Assembly (NCBI RefSeq): GCF_012427705.1
Contig: NZ_CP048602.1
Location: 868,001 to 932,000 of the forward strand
Direction of reading: 5' to 3'
Length of the DNA: 64,000 nucleotides
Origin: Vreelandella piezotolerans
GTDB taxonomy: Bacteria > Pseudomonadota > Gammaproteobacteria > Pseudomonadales > Halomonadaceae
A program made the translations under genes and the position numbers. Below are positions 37,110-45,873 of this stretch, piece by piece; position 1 is the first letter of the stretch; each line of letters begins with the position of its first letter. The notes below the pieces were generated by a model. That model searched no databases and was not told where the DNA came from. It worked only from the letters and a program-made list of their open reading frames with translations.

Positions 37110-37147
37110 ACGTCTTGGTCGTTTGCCAAAGGCGCTGACCAAGACGT
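37110..37147. terminator. Hairpin after speG
   Basis: ACGTCTTGGTC (37110-37120) pairs perfectly with GACCAAGACGT (37137-37147); the loop contains a smaller GCC-AAA-GGC hairpin. There is no T tract, so it is either a weak bidirectional terminator or an mRNA-stabilising structure. It sits between speG and the convergent small gene at 37158. Confidence 0.55.
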
Positions 37148-37157
37148 AGTCAGTGCC

Positions 37158-37280
37158 TTACTGCTGGCGCATATAGGCAGCGAGGGCGTCGAACGCGGCG
37201 CGTTGCTGCTGCGCGCGTTTTGCCCAGACTTCCATGACGTCGACTTCCATGGCCGCATTATGAGTAATGGCATCCTTCAT
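37158..37280 (-). CDS. Predicted 40-residue protein of unknown function
   Basis: The minus strand encodes a 40-residue peptide beginning MKDAITHNAAMEVDVMEVWA and ending in a basic-aromatic helix (KRAQQQRAAFDALAAYMRQQ). AGGAG lies 8 bases before the ATG, at good spacing. The second half is a probable amphipathic helix. It resembles no family I recognise. It ends just before the hairpin shared with speG. A second tiny gene with similar design lies upstream on the same strand. Coding status is inferred from the ribosome-binding site, helix pattern and neighbour; it is not certain. Confidence 0.55.
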   Translation of the reverse strand: MKDAITHNAAMEVDVMEVWAKRAQQQRAAFDALAAYMRQQ

Positions 37281-37507
37281 GGCGAACACTCCTGGTGCAG
37301 AGGTAGAGGAATCGTTTTTGTTATACGCAGCTTGCTTTGTGCAGTGCAGTAAGATAGCTGTGATATGAATATTAGGCGCTTTTGCAGAGCGTTTCTAGTC
37401 CAAAAGATGTAAGTGATTTGCCATGTCGCGTAAGAAATAGCTTACAAAAAGGGGCGTCAATACGAAGATGCTTGTTAGATCATTGAATGGAAAAGGTTTT
37501 CATAATA

Positions 37508-37536
37508 TAAAAAAGCCGACACGCTGTGTCGGCTTT
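37508..37536 (-). terminator. Strong intrinsic terminator of the 37-residue gene
   Basis: AAAGCCGACAC (37512-37522) pairs with GTGTCGGCTTT (37526-37536) around a 3-base loop, and on the minus strand the stem is followed by a run of T then ATATT. It lies 50 bases after the stop of the small gene at 37587, which it supports as a real transcript. The stretch from 37281 to 37511 holds no gene I can support and probably contains the promoter of the 40-residue gene. Confidence 0.85.
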
Positions 37537-37586
37537 GCAGGTTATCTTTTCGTCTAAGTAGGCAAATACAGGCGCATAAGCGCTGG

Positions 37587-37700
37587 CTATCCGTAAAAAT
37601 CGGCGATGGCATCGTTGGCGGCGCGCAGCCAATACGCCTGACATTGCCAAAACGCTAGCACCTCATCGCTCACGGGTGTGATGATGCTCGAGTTGGTCAT
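37587..37700 (-). CDS. Predicted 37-residue protein of unknown function
   Basis: The minus strand encodes a 37-residue peptide starting MTNSSIITPVSDEVLAFW and ending QAYWLRAANDAIADFYG. AGGAGG lies 8 bases before the ATG and a strong intrinsic terminator follows 50 bases after the stop, so a dedicated transcript is likely. The C-terminal half has a helix with tryptophan, tyrosine and alanine spacing (W-x-x-x-A-x-W-x-x-A) loosely like the other tiny protein at 37158 (W-A-x-x-A...A-F-D-A-L). The family is unknown to me. Confidence 0.6.
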   Translation of the reverse strand: MTNSSIITPVSDEVLAFWQCQAYWLRAANDAIADFYG

Positions 37701-37854
37701 CGCAGGGTCCTCCTATAGGGCACCCTTTTCAGTGTAGACCCATTTATGCTGCGACGCAGCATGGTGCGCTACTCTCTGACCGCCCGGCAAAACTCATCGT
37801 CTCGGTCTAGGCTTGGTGGTGGACGTGCCATTTCCCCCGCGAAAGGAGTCGCAC

Positions 37855-39567
37855 ATGAGCGCAAACGTTGCTGAGATCATCGTCGAAACCCTGCAAAGCG
37901 CCGGCGCCAAGCGCTGCTATGGTGTGGTGGGCGATACGTTGAACCACTTTACGGACGCCCTACGGCAAAGTGATATCCAGTGGGTGGGCGTTCGCCACGA
38001 GGAAGTCGGTGGTTTTGCCGCCGGTGGCGAAGCCTATATGACACAGGAGCTAGCGCTCTGCGCAGGCTCCTGTGGCCCTGGTAGCCTGCACTTCGTGAAC
38101 GGCTTGTTCGATGCGCATCGCAATGGTTCACCTGTCGTGCTTATCGCCTCGCAAATCGCGCTAGGCGAAACGGGCAGTCAGTTCCCGCAGGAAGTCGATC
38201 AAAGCGCTATTTTCAAGCAGTACAGCGTGTTTTGCGAAACCGTCGTCTCCGCCGAGCAGGCGCGGCGCATGGCCGCGTTAGCCGCCCAAGCGGCGCTTGC
38301 CAGAGGTGGCGTTGCGGTCCTTATCGTGCCAGGTGATGTGATGACACAAACCCCGGAGAATCAGCTGGGCTATCGCACGCACCGGTTTAGCTACTCGGTA
38401 CGCCCGACGGCAGAGTCGCTAGTGCCCGCCGTCGAGCAGCTCAATAAAGGCGGCAACATCACTATTTTTGCAGGCGCTGGCTGCGACGATGCGCGGGAGC
38501 AGGTGATCGCGCTTGCCGAAAAGCTGCAAGCACCGATTGCCTGGACATCCCGGGCAAAAGATTTCATGGAGTACGACAATCCCTATCACGTGGGAATGAC
38601 GGGCGTTTATGGTCTTGAGGGCGGCTACCATGCAGTGGCCGAGTGCGACACGCTGCTGTTACTCGGCTGTAATTTCGCGTTCACTCAGTTCTATCCGGAG
38701 CGCGCCACGATCATTCAGGTAGATCGAGATCCCGCACAAATTGGCAAGCGCTATCCGGTGGACGTGGGCATCGTCGGCAGTACGCGGGATACTTGCGAGG
38801 CGCTCGTTCAAGTCGTTAAGGAAAATACGCGCAGTCACTGGCTAGAGAAGTGCCGCAAGCGCTACGCCAAGTCGTTGGAAAAGTCTGCCCATGGAAGTCA
38901 TGATAGCCAAGTGATCCACCCACAAGAGCTGACGTTGGCGATTGACCGTCACGCGGCAGAGAACGCACTGTTTACGGCAGACACTGGCAGTGTCAACGTA
39001 TGGATGCTGCGCCATATTCACGCCTCCCAGCAGCGCCGCACCCTCGCGAGCTTGCAGCATGGCACCATGGCCAATGCGTATCCTCAGGCATTGGGTATTC
39101 AGCTCGCGCATCCCCACCGCCAAGTCATTGCCATGTGCGGGGATGGCGGGTTAATCATGCTGATGGGGGATTTATTGACCCTGGTACAGCAGCAAATTCC
39201 GCTAAAAATCGTGGTGTATAACAACAGTTCCTTGAGCTTTGTGGAGTTAGAACAAAAAGTAGAGGGAATGCTCGATGCCTACACCGAGCTCGAAAACCCC
39301 AACTTTGGCGAGGTTGCCGCTGCCATGGGATTATGGGGCCGCCGAGTCGAGCAAGAAGACGAGCTGGACGTCGCGATTAGCCAGTGGCTCGCCCAGCCGG
39401 GGCCTGCCTTGTTGGATGTGGTGGTGAATCCCATGGAGCTGGTGATGCCCCCCAAGGTCGAGGCCGGGCAGGTCGCCTCGACCGCCCTCTACTCCGCTAA
39501 AGCCGTGTTGAGCGGGCGCATGGATGAGGTCGTTCACTTAGTCAAAAGCAACTTCTTGAAACGCTAG
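37855..39567 (+). CDS. poxB: Pyruvate dehydrogenase (quinone) / pyruvate oxidase PoxB
   Basis: A 570-residue thiamine diphosphate and FAD enzyme that converts pyruvate to acetate and CO2 and reduces ubiquinone at the membrane. The N-terminal glutamate region (VGVRHEEVGGFAAGGEA), the FAD-binding middle domain and the C-terminal ThDP motif (MCGDGGLIMLMGDLLTLVQQ ... VVYNNSS) are in order. The last residues (EVVHLVKSNFLKR) resemble the lipid-binding C-terminal helix of E. coli PoxB. GGAG lies 7 bases before the ATG at 37855. The length matches PoxB (572). Other quinone-linked or acetolactate-synthase-like ThDP enzymes are less likely. Confidence 0.9.
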   Translation: MSANVAEIIVETLQSAGAKRCYGVVGDTLNHFTDALRQSDIQWVGVRHEEVGGFAAGGEAYMTQELALCAGSCGPGSLHFVNGLFDAHRNGSPVVLIASQIALGETGSQFPQEVDQSAIFKQYSVFCETVVSAEQARRMAALAAQAALARGGVAVLIVPGDVMTQTPENQLGYRTHRFSYSVRPTAESLVPAVEQLNKGGNITIFAGAGCDDAREQVIALAEKLQAPIAWTSRAKDFMEYDNPYHVGMTGVYGLEGGYHAVAECDTLLLLGCNFAFTQFYPERATIIQVDRDPAQIGKRYPVDVGIVGSTRDTCEALVQVVKENTRSHWLEKCRKRYAKSLEKSAHGSHDSQVIHPQELTLAIDRHAAENALFTADTGSVNVWMLRHIHASQQRRTLASLQHGTMANAYPQALGIQLAHPHRQVIAMCGDGGLIMLMGDLLTLVQQQIPLKIVVYNNSSLSFVELEQKVEGMLDAYTELENPNFGEVAAAMGLWGRRVEQEDELDVAISQWLAQPGPALLDVVVNPMELVMPPKVEAGQVASTALYSAKAVLSGRMDEVVHLVKSNFLKR

Positions 39568-39630
39568 TGGGTTATCGCATGCTATGTTGGCAGTGGCGCA
39601 TGACACACTGACAATATCAAGAGCAATGCT

Positions 39631-40434
39631 ATGACGCTAACGCCAGCTATTCATCACTATGACCGTTGGGTGAGTACCCCCAACGGTCGTTTATTTACGC
39701 GCACTTGGGAACCAGATCGCATACGGTCAGAGGTTCCTATCCTACTGTTTCACGACTCTCTCGGATGCGTGGATTTGTGGCGCAACTTCCCCGAAGCATT
39801 ATGCGCAGCAACGCGGCAACGGGTCATTGCCTATGACCGGCTCGGCTTTGGCCGCTCCGATGCATCTTCAACACCATTGCCGCTCAGTTTTATCGACGAT
39901 GAAGCGAGGGGCAACTTTGCGGCCATCTGTCATGCGCTACAGGTGACTCGCTTTATTGCGTTAGGCCATAGCGTGGGTGGCTGTATGGCCGTGCACTGCG
40001 CCGGATATTATTTTTCGCAGTGCCAGGGGCTCGTCACTATCGCCGCCCAAGCGTTCAATGAAAATCGCACGCGACAAGGGATCGAAGAGGCAAAAGCGAC
40101 GTTTCAGACGCCGGAACAGTTCGCTAAGCTGGTCAAGTACCACGGCAACAAAGCCCGTTGGGTGTTCGATGCCTGGACGGATACTTGGCTAAGCCCCGAA
40201 TTTGCGGCGTGGTCCCTCACTCCTGCGCTTGAACGTGTGCGGTGCCCTACGCTCGTGCTGCATGGCGAGAAGGATGAATACGGCTCTCACCGTCAGCCTG
40301 AACGCATTGCCCGCTACACCCAAGGCCCCGCCCACTGCGAAATGTTGCCCGGCATCGGTCATGTGCCACACCGGGAGGCCGAAGCCGTCGTGGTGGAGTT
40401 CATCCGTCAGTTTATTTTTCGCCTTGACGATTGA
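39631..40434 (+). CDS. Alpha/beta hydrolase
   Basis: A 267-residue hydrolase. The nucleophile elbow is GHSVGGC (near residue 113), the oxyanion region FHDSLGCVDLWRNFP and the GFGRSD turn are typical of the epoxide-hydrolase-like subfamily. The acid is in LVLHGEKDEYGS and the histidine in MLPGIGHVPHRE. It lacks a signal peptide, so it is cytoplasmic. The substrate is unknown. A metallophosphoesterase gene follows after 43 bases and may be co-transcribed. Confidence 0.85.
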   Translation: MTLTPAIHHYDRWVSTPNGRLFTRTWEPDRIRSEVPILLFHDSLGCVDLWRNFPEALCAATRQRVIAYDRLGFGRSDASSTPLPLSFIDDEARGNFAAICHALQVTRFIALGHSVGGCMAVHCAGYYFSQCQGLVTIAAQAFNENRTRQGIEEAKATFQTPEQFAKLVKYHGNKARWVFDAWTDTWLSPEFAAWSLTPALERVRCPTLVLHGEKDEYGSHRQPERIARYTQGPAHCEMLPGIGHVPHREAEAVVVEFIRQFIFRLDD

Positions 40435-40477
40435 CGACCCGATACCAAGCCCATGTAGGCACCACGTGAGACGTTCT

Positions 40478-41245
40478 ATGCGTTTAAGAGTCTTATCCGA
40501 TCTTCATTTAGAGCATTTTGATGGTCACCGCGAGCTGCCCCCTGCCGACGCGGATGTGGTGGTGCTGGCAGGGGATATTCATCGAAGAGCAGAAGGGCTG
40601 GCGTGGGCACGCCAGCAGTTTCCCGACCTGCCGATTCTTTACGTGCCGGGCAACCATGAGTTCTATGGCACCTGCATGCCGCTGCTGCGCCAAGAGTTAG
40701 CGCTGGAAGCCGCTCGGTATGATATCGAACTGCTGGATAATCGCTGCGTGACCCTAAGAGGCGTGCGCTTTTATGGCACCACGCTATGGACGGATTTCGC
40801 GCTTTATGCCGATGACCCCACACGCAACCCTGCCGATACCGAGTCTAAAGCGCTGCGTTACATGCCTGATTTTCGCATCATTACCACGGCCCCCGGCCAA
40901 GTGTTCACGCCTCAAGCCAGCCAATACATGCACCGGGAAGCACTGACGTGGCTGCAAGATGAACTCCAACAAGCTTTTGATGGCCCCCGCGTGGTGATTA
41001 CACACCATGCGCCTTTACATCGCTGTATTCCAGAGCAGTACTTAGGCGATTCGTTGTCCCCAGCCTTTGCCTCCCACTTGCCGCACTTAATGGGCAAGAT
41101 GGATCTCTGGATCCATGGTCACGTTCACGAGCCGGTGGATACGTGGTGCGATGGCACCCGCGTTATCGCCAACCCGGGCGGTTATCCAGAGGAGTTTTCG
41201 CCGCCGCTGTTTCGGCCTGATTGGGTGGTCACGGTAGGTGAATAA
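40478..41245 (+). CDS. Calcineurin-like metallophosphoesterase
   Basis: A 255-residue enzyme with the full metal-binding set of the calcineurin fold: SDLHLEHF, LAGDIHRR, VPGNHEFYG, ITHHAPLH and IHGHVHEPVD. It is cytoplasmic and could act on cyclic nucleotides or phosphodiesters; the natural substrate is unknown. I begin at the ATG 40478 (MRLRVLSDLHLEHF), since the family homology starts there; the open frame upstream belongs to the overlap with the hydrolase gene. The ribosome-binding site is weak (GAGA). Confidence 0.87.
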   Translation: MRLRVLSDLHLEHFDGHRELPPADADVVVLAGDIHRRAEGLAWARQQFPDLPILYVPGNHEFYGTCMPLLRQELALEAARYDIELLDNRCVTLRGVRFYGTTLWTDFALYADDPTRNPADTESKALRYMPDFRIITTAPGQVFTPQASQYMHREALTWLQDELQQAFDGPRVVITHHAPLHRCIPEQYLGDSLSPAFASHLPHLMGKMDLWIHGHVHEPVDTWCDGTRVIANPGGYPEEFSPPLFRPDWVVTVGE

Positions 41246-41335
41246 GTGCTGAAATGACGCGCTGCTCTATAACCTAGCTACACTCCTACTTGTGACGATG
41301 ACAGTTGCTCATATAACCACAGGGAGTGAAAGGCC

Positions 41336-42832
41336 ATGGAATTATTAGAAACGGTGCTAGGGCCACTTCGCGACGGCCTTTATGCCGTCATGATGCCCAT
41401 CAGCAACTTTATCTGGAGCTATATCCTGGTATACCTGCTACTGGGAGCAGGCCTGCTGTTCACGATCATGACGCGCGGGATGCAGTTTCGCATGTTTCGG
41501 CACATGGCCCACGTGACCTTTACCGCGCGCGGAGCGGGAGATGGCATCAGTGGTTTTCAGGCATTCGCGACCTCCATGGCGGCGCGGGTCGGAACCGGTA
41601 ATTTGGCGGGTGTCGCTCTGGCACTATGGATTGGCGGGCCGGGAGCGATTTTTTGGATGTGGGTGACGGCTCTGGTGGGGTTTGCGACCTCGTTTATCGA
41701 GTCGACGTTGGCGCAGGTGTACAAGCACCGCAACGAAGATGGGGTCTTTCGCGGCGGCCCTGCGTTCTATATCGAGCGCTGTCTGGGTTGGCGCTGGCTG
41801 GGGTCGCTGTTTGCGGTGTTCTTGATCATTGCCTACGGACTGGCATTCAATGCGGCGCAATCCAACACCATCGCCCAGGGCATGAGCGGTGCCTTTGGCA
41901 TTCCTAACTGGCTGACCGGCGTGGTTATTGCGGCACTGGCAGGTGTCGTGATCTATGGCGGGTTAAAGTCGGTGGCACGCACGGCTGAGAAAATCGTACC
42001 GGTCATGGCCATTGCCTACCTGCTGGTGGCGCTATGGATTCTGTTTGCCAACCTCTCCGCCGTGCCCGACATGCTGTCGTTGATCGTGATGAGTGCCTTT
42101 GGGTTAGGCCCGGCGGTCGGTGGCGCGGCGGGTTACGCCATCAAGGCTGCCATGGAAAACGGGATCAAGCGCGGCCTCTTTTCTAACGAGGCCGGTATGG
42201 GCTCGACCCCCAATGCGGCGGCCCAGGCCACTGTGAAGCATCCAGCAGCCCAGGGGTTAGTGCAATCCTTTGGGGTGTTTGTCGATACCATCGTGATTTG
42301 TAGCTGCACGGCGGTGGTGATTCTGCTTTCCGGTGTTTATGAACGGCTGCTATCCGAGTCGCCGGGGGAGAGCATCGAGGGCATCCAGCTTACCCAAGAT
42401 GCCATGGTGGATCATCTAGGGGGCTTTGGTGAGATCTTTATTGCCATTGCCATACTGTTTTTTGCCTTTACCTCGATTTTGGCCAACTTCTCCTTCTCTT
42501 CGGTAAACATCGAGTACCTGTTCCGCCGCCACGCCAAAAAAGCGGTGGGCGCATTCAAGATCGTTATCATCGCCATGGTGTTGCTGGGCTCTGTCGCTGA
42601 ACTCAGCGTGGTCTGGGATTTTGCCGACCTCGCCATGGGCCTGATGGCCACGACCAACCTGTTTGCCATTCTACTGATGGCGCCGATTGCGGTCTCGGTG
42701 TTGAAGGATTACGAACGTCAGCGGCGACAGGGCATCGAGGAACCGCTGTTCGACCCCGCCATACTCAAAAATCCAGAGCTGGTGGATGAGGATGTGTGGC
42801 CGGTAAAAGATGAAAAGCCGGTCGATCGGTAA
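41336..42832 (+). CDS. Sodium:alanine symporter (AgcS family)
   Basis: A 498-residue inner-membrane transporter that takes up alanine or glycine with Na+. Family signatures are RGMQFRMFRHM, FQAFATSMAARVGTGNLAGV (the N-terminal G-x-G-N-x-x-G loop), FRGGPAFYIERCLG and GLFSNEAGMGSTPNAAA. About eleven helices are seen. GGGAGTG lies upstream of the ATG. A perfect hairpin follows its stop. Sodium coupling suits a saline habitat. Confidence 0.92.
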   Translation: MELLETVLGPLRDGLYAVMMPISNFIWSYILVYLLLGAGLLFTIMTRGMQFRMFRHMAHVTFTARGAGDGISGFQAFATSMAARVGTGNLAGVALALWIGGPGAIFWMWVTALVGFATSFIESTLAQVYKHRNEDGVFRGGPAFYIERCLGWRWLGSLFAVFLIIAYGLAFNAAQSNTIAQGMSGAFGIPNWLTGVVIAALAGVVIYGGLKSVARTAEKIVPVMAIAYLLVALWILFANLSAVPDMLSLIVMSAFGLGPAVGGAAGYAIKAAMENGIKRGLFSNEAGMGSTPNAAAQATVKHPAAQGLVQSFGVFVDTIVICSCTAVVILLSGVYERLLSESPGESIEGIQLTQDAMVDHLGGFGEIFIAIAILFFAFTSILANFSFSSVNIEYLFRRHAKKAVGAFKIVIIAMVLLGSVAELSVVWDFADLAMGLMATTNLFAILLMAPIAVSVLKDYERQRRQGIEEPLFDPAILKNPELVDEDVWPVKDEKPVDR

Positions 42833-42835
42833 GCG

Positions 42836-42867
42836 CGTCAAGAGCGGCCTTCGAGCCGCTCTTGACG
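42836..42867. terminator. Bidirectional terminator hairpin
   Basis: CGTCAAGAGCGGC and GCCGCTCTTGACG pair perfectly over 13 bp with a 6-base loop between the convergent symporter and CDF genes. The T tract is weak. Confidence 0.7.
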
Positions 42868-42876
42868 TGTTAGGGG

Positions 42877-43815
42877 TTAGCTAGCAGGTTTCTCTACCAA
42901 CAGCCCACAAGAGGGCGCCGCCCAGCGGTTGTCGGCAGTAAAGACCACGTCGCACACCACGGGCGAATAGTCGCGGCGTACTTCTTCGTCGATGCGCTGA
43001 CGCAGCGCGTCCTGTTTCGCCAGTGTCGCTTCGGGGAGGCCCTTGGGCAGCACCACATGGACGATGACGTAGAGCAGGCGGCCGGGGCGCACCATACGCA
43101 CGCGCACTTCCAGGGTGTCGATATCGGCAAGGCCACGGGCAACGGCTTGGCGCACCGGTTCGGCGACGGCTTCTTCCGGAGTTTTGTTGAGCAGCTCTCT
43201 TAGCGCTTGCGATGCCATGCGCACGGGGACCCCCAGGCAGAGGACGACGACCGCAATGACCAAGACCGAATCGATGTAGGGAAGAACAGTCCGCCAGCCG
43301 AGACGATCAAACAGCATCACTAGGCAAAAAGCCGCCAGTACGGCCCCTGAAATCACGCTATTGACCAGCCAGTTTAGTTTGTCGGCGGCCACCAAGGGGC
43401 TACTGACATGGCGTTGACTACGCTGCATGACCCAGGCAGTGAGCGAGCAAGCGGCGGTCGCAAACAGCGCATACATTACCGCAAGCCCTGCAGAAATCTC
43501 CCGCCCACCCGTCAGCAAAGCGGCCACGGCATCTACCAGCGCGAAGATGGATACCCCCAAAATCAGCAAACCTTTGCATAAATTAACCAGCGACTCGAAG
43601 TAGCTGTAACCAAAGGGGTACGACTCGCTATCTGGGCGACTGGCCAGCTTGCTGACCTTGATGGTCACCAGCGCTACGCTAAAGTAGATAAGATTGAACA
43701 AGCCGTCCAATAGGATGGCTTGGGAGTTCGAGGCCAAGGTGGCCACAATACCGGCACAGCCAATCAGCAGTGCCATGAAGGCGGAAAAGGCCAAGGTACT
43801 GGATTCTGTCTTCAC
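42877..43815 (-). CDS. Cation diffusion facilitator family transporter
   Basis: A 312-residue protein with six membrane helices (residues 1-205) and a C-terminal cytoplasmic domain (residues about 210-300, VRQAVARGLADIDTLEVRVRM). CDF proteins export Zn2+, Fe2+, Mn2+ or Cd2+ by proton exchange. Helix 2 contains SNSQAILLDGLFNLIYF, where the usual metal-binding HxxxD/DxxxD becomes LDGLFN, so the metal site departs from the classical Zn exporters. It starts with GTG at 43815, with GGGAG upstream. It stands alone. Confidence 0.82.
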   Translation of the reverse strand: MKTESSTLAFSAFMALLIGCAGIVATLASNSQAILLDGLFNLIYFSVALVTIKVSKLASRPDSESYPFGYSYFESLVNLCKGLLILGVSIFALVDAVAALLTGGREISAGLAVMYALFATAACSLTAWVMQRSQRHVSSPLVAADKLNWLVNSVISGAVLAAFCLVMLFDRLGWRTVLPYIDSVLVIAVVVLCLGVPVRMASQALRELLNKTPEEAVAEPVRQAVARGLADIDTLEVRVRMVRPGRLLYVIVHVVLPKGLPEATLAKQDALRQRIDEEVRRDYSPVVCDVVFTADNRWAAPSCGLLVEKPAS

Positions 43816-43944
43816 GAACGTATGGCTCCCATGCCTACCGAATCAAGAGGCTGGCAAGCATAGCAATATCACGCTAGGGAATGTCAGTGATTTATGCCCC
43901 GCCATGAGCTTACCCCTGCACTGCACCCAAGGAGGGATGTGGAG

Positions 43945-44499
43945 ATGCGCCATGTCAAAGACGTAACCTTCCATTTGTTAACGCACGAAGATGCGGTTGA
44001 GCTGCTGCAGTTCGAGCGCGCAGAGCGTGCGTGGTTCGAGCAGCATATCGAGGCCAGGCCCGAGTGCTTTTACACCTTACAAGGGGTGGCTAAACACATC
44101 ATCGATTGTTTAGCACTCAATGCGCAGCGCAAGATGCATCCGCTCATCATTCGCCAGCGAGGTGTCATCGTGGGACGCGCTAACCTACGTAACATTGCCG
44201 ATGATCATGCCTGGGTGGGATATCGGATTGCGCAGGGTGCCGGTGGTCGGGGGGTGGCGCAGAGCGCACTTAAACACCTGCTGACGGAGGCGCGTTGCGT
44301 GTACGGTGTTACGCAGTTGGAAGCCGTCGTGGCGGTGGACAACGCAGCTTCCCAACGTGTCCTGGCAAAAGGTGGATTTACCGCCCAGAAGCGATTGCCT
44401 GGCTACTCCAGGGTAAGTGGAGCGCCTAGAGATTGCTGGATATTCGAGTACTCACCTGCCTTGTCCCATGGTTTGGCAGCTAATAACACGTTGTACTAG
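43945..44499 (+). CDS. GNAT family N-acetyltransferase (RimJ/RimL-like)
   Basis: A 184-residue acetyltransferase. The acetyl-CoA loop is RIAQGAGGRGVAQSALKHLL and the following QLEAVVAVDNAASQRVLAKGGF is the standard GNAT motif B with the conserved asparagine. It resembles the group that modifies ribosomal proteins or small amines. I choose the ATG at 43945 with AGGAGGG 8 bases upstream. The substrate is unknown. An alpha/beta hydrolase gene follows after 46 bases. Confidence 0.82.
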   Translation: MRHVKDVTFHLLTHEDAVELLQFERAERAWFEQHIEARPECFYTLQGVAKHIIDCLALNAQRKMHPLIIRQRGVIVGRANLRNIADDHAWVGYRIAQGAGGRGVAQSALKHLLTEARCVYGVTQLEAVVAVDNAASQRVLAKGGFTAQKRLPGYSRVSGAPRDCWIFEYSPALSHGLAANNTLY

Positions 44500-44545
44500 C
44501 CTTGAATGACGTTTTCCGTAAACGCCAAACCAGGAGGTTGATGCG

Positions 44546-45382
44546 ATGCCATTTCTGAATGCAGGCACCGAGCAGGGCACACCGGTCGAGATTTATTACG
44601 AGGTTCACGGGGCAGGTAAACCGGTCGTACTGATCCACGGTTGGCCATTGAGTGGGCGCTCCTGGGAGAAGCAGGTACCCGCGTTGGTGGAAGCAGGCTA
44701 TAAAGTGGTGACCTATGACCGCCGTGGCTTTGGCCGCTCGACGCAAGCGGACGGTGGTTACGATTACGATACACTCGCCTCGGATCTCAAAAAGCTGCTG
44801 GACGTGCTGGATCTCAACGATGCGACCCTGGTGGGCTTTTCCATGGGGGGCGGCGAAGTCGCGCGCTATTTGTCGAGCTACGGCACCGAGCGTGTCAGTA
44901 AAGCGGTGCTGGCTGCGGCGGTGCCGCCTTATCTGTATAAAACCGACGATAACCCGGAAGGCGGGCTGGACGATGCCACCATCGACCAGTTCCTGCAGGC
45001 GGTGCAAGGCGACCGTATCGCGTTCTTGGACGATTTCACCAAGAATTTCTTTACCGCCAACGACAACAGCGACCTGATCAGCGAGCCGAACCGGCTTTAC
45101 CACCGCGATATCGCGGCGTTCGCCTCGCCTAAGGCGACGTACGACTGTATCAAGGCGTTTAGCTACACCGATTTTCGCCAGGATTTACCCAAGATCGACA
45201 TTCCGGCGCTGGTCTTACACGGGGATGCTGACGGCATCGTTCCATTTGAAGTGAGCGGCAAACGCGCCGCTGAGCTGCTACCCAACGCGTCGCTAGAGGT
45301 GATCGAGGGCGGCCCACACGGGCTGAACGCCACCCATCCCGAGGCATTCAACCAGGCGCTGATCCGGTTTTTGGATCAATAA
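44546..45382 (+). CDS. Alpha/beta hydrolase, non-haem chloroperoxidase/arylesterase family
   Basis: A 278-residue hydrolase. Family signatures: PVVLIHGWPLSGRSWEKQ, VTYDRRGFGRSTQ, the nucleophile in LVGFSMGGGEVARYL, the acid in LVLHGDADGIVPFEV and the histidine in EGGPHGLNATHPE. These proteins hydrolyse esters and carry out perhydrolysis in vitro; the natural substrate is not known. AGGAGG lies 8 bases upstream. A strong hairpin terminator follows. Confidence 0.9.
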   Translation: MPFLNAGTEQGTPVEIYYEVHGAGKPVVLIHGWPLSGRSWEKQVPALVEAGYKVVTYDRRGFGRSTQADGGYDYDTLASDLKKLLDVLDLNDATLVGFSMGGGEVARYLSSYGTERVSKAVLAAAVPPYLYKTDDNPEGGLDDATIDQFLQAVQGDRIAFLDDFTKNFFTANDNSDLISEPNRLYHRDIAAFASPKATYDCIKAFSYTDFRQDLPKIDIPALVLHGDADGIVPFEVSGKRAAELLPNASLEVIEGGPHGLNATHPEAFNQALIRFLDQ

Positions 45383-45396
45383 AGAGCGTCCCTCTC

Positions 45397-45434
45397 AAAC
45401 AGCCGCGCCGCCTGGAAAGGCGGTGCGGCTGTTT
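45397..45434. terminator. Bidirectional terminator between hydrolase and nirD genes
   Basis: A 17-bp stem (45397-45413 with 45418-45434, one G-T pair) closes a GGAA tetraloop. The outer pairs are AAA/TTT, giving short T runs on both strands. Confidence 0.8.
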
Positions 45435-45470
45435 GCATGGCAGGGTGGCGCTGTAGAAGCATGCGTTTGG

Positions 45471-45845
45471 CTAGCCTTCCACCCACACCTTATCTCCCTT
45501 GAAAGCGACGCGCCAAGTGCGCAGCTTTACCTCATCTTCTTCCAGGCATTGGCCATCCTCTAGGCGGAAGTGCTGTTTGTAGAGTGGCGAGGCCACGACG
45601 GGACTGCCTTTGATATCGCCGACGATGCCACGGGCAATCACATGGGCCTTCGAGAAAGGGTCGAAGTGATCCAGGGCATAGAGCTCTTGGGCGTGGCCGG
45701 GCAGATAGAACAGCGCCACTTGGGCTGGGCCTGCCGATGTCGTCAGCCATGCGGCGACGCCGGAAAACGCCACGAGGTCTGCTTTGGTGCAGAGCGGTTG
45801 CCAAGTAGCGTTGCGGTTCGTTGGTTTGAGTGCGGTGGCGGTCAT
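45471..45845 (-). CDS. nirD: Nitrite reductase small subunit NirD
   Basis: A 124-residue cytoplasmic protein with a Rieske-like fold, partner of NirB in assimilatory NADH-nitrite reductase. Matching segments are WQPLCTKADLV, VALFYLPG, LYALDHFDPFSKAHVIARGIVGD and SPLYKQHFRLEDGQCL. As in other NirD proteins the Rieske cysteines are absent. It follows nirB on the same strand. GAGG is 6 bases before the ATG at 45845; a GTG at 45869, five bases after the nirB stop, is an alternative start. Confidence 0.9.
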   Translation of the reverse strand: MTATALKPTNRNATWQPLCTKADLVAFSGVAAWLTTSAGPAQVALFYLPGHAQELYALDHFDPFSKAHVIARGIVGDIKGSPVVASPLYKQHFRLEDGQCLEEDEVKLRTWRVAFKGDKVWVEG

Positions 45846-45873
45846 GGTCATCCTCGATTCGGTGGTCACTGGA

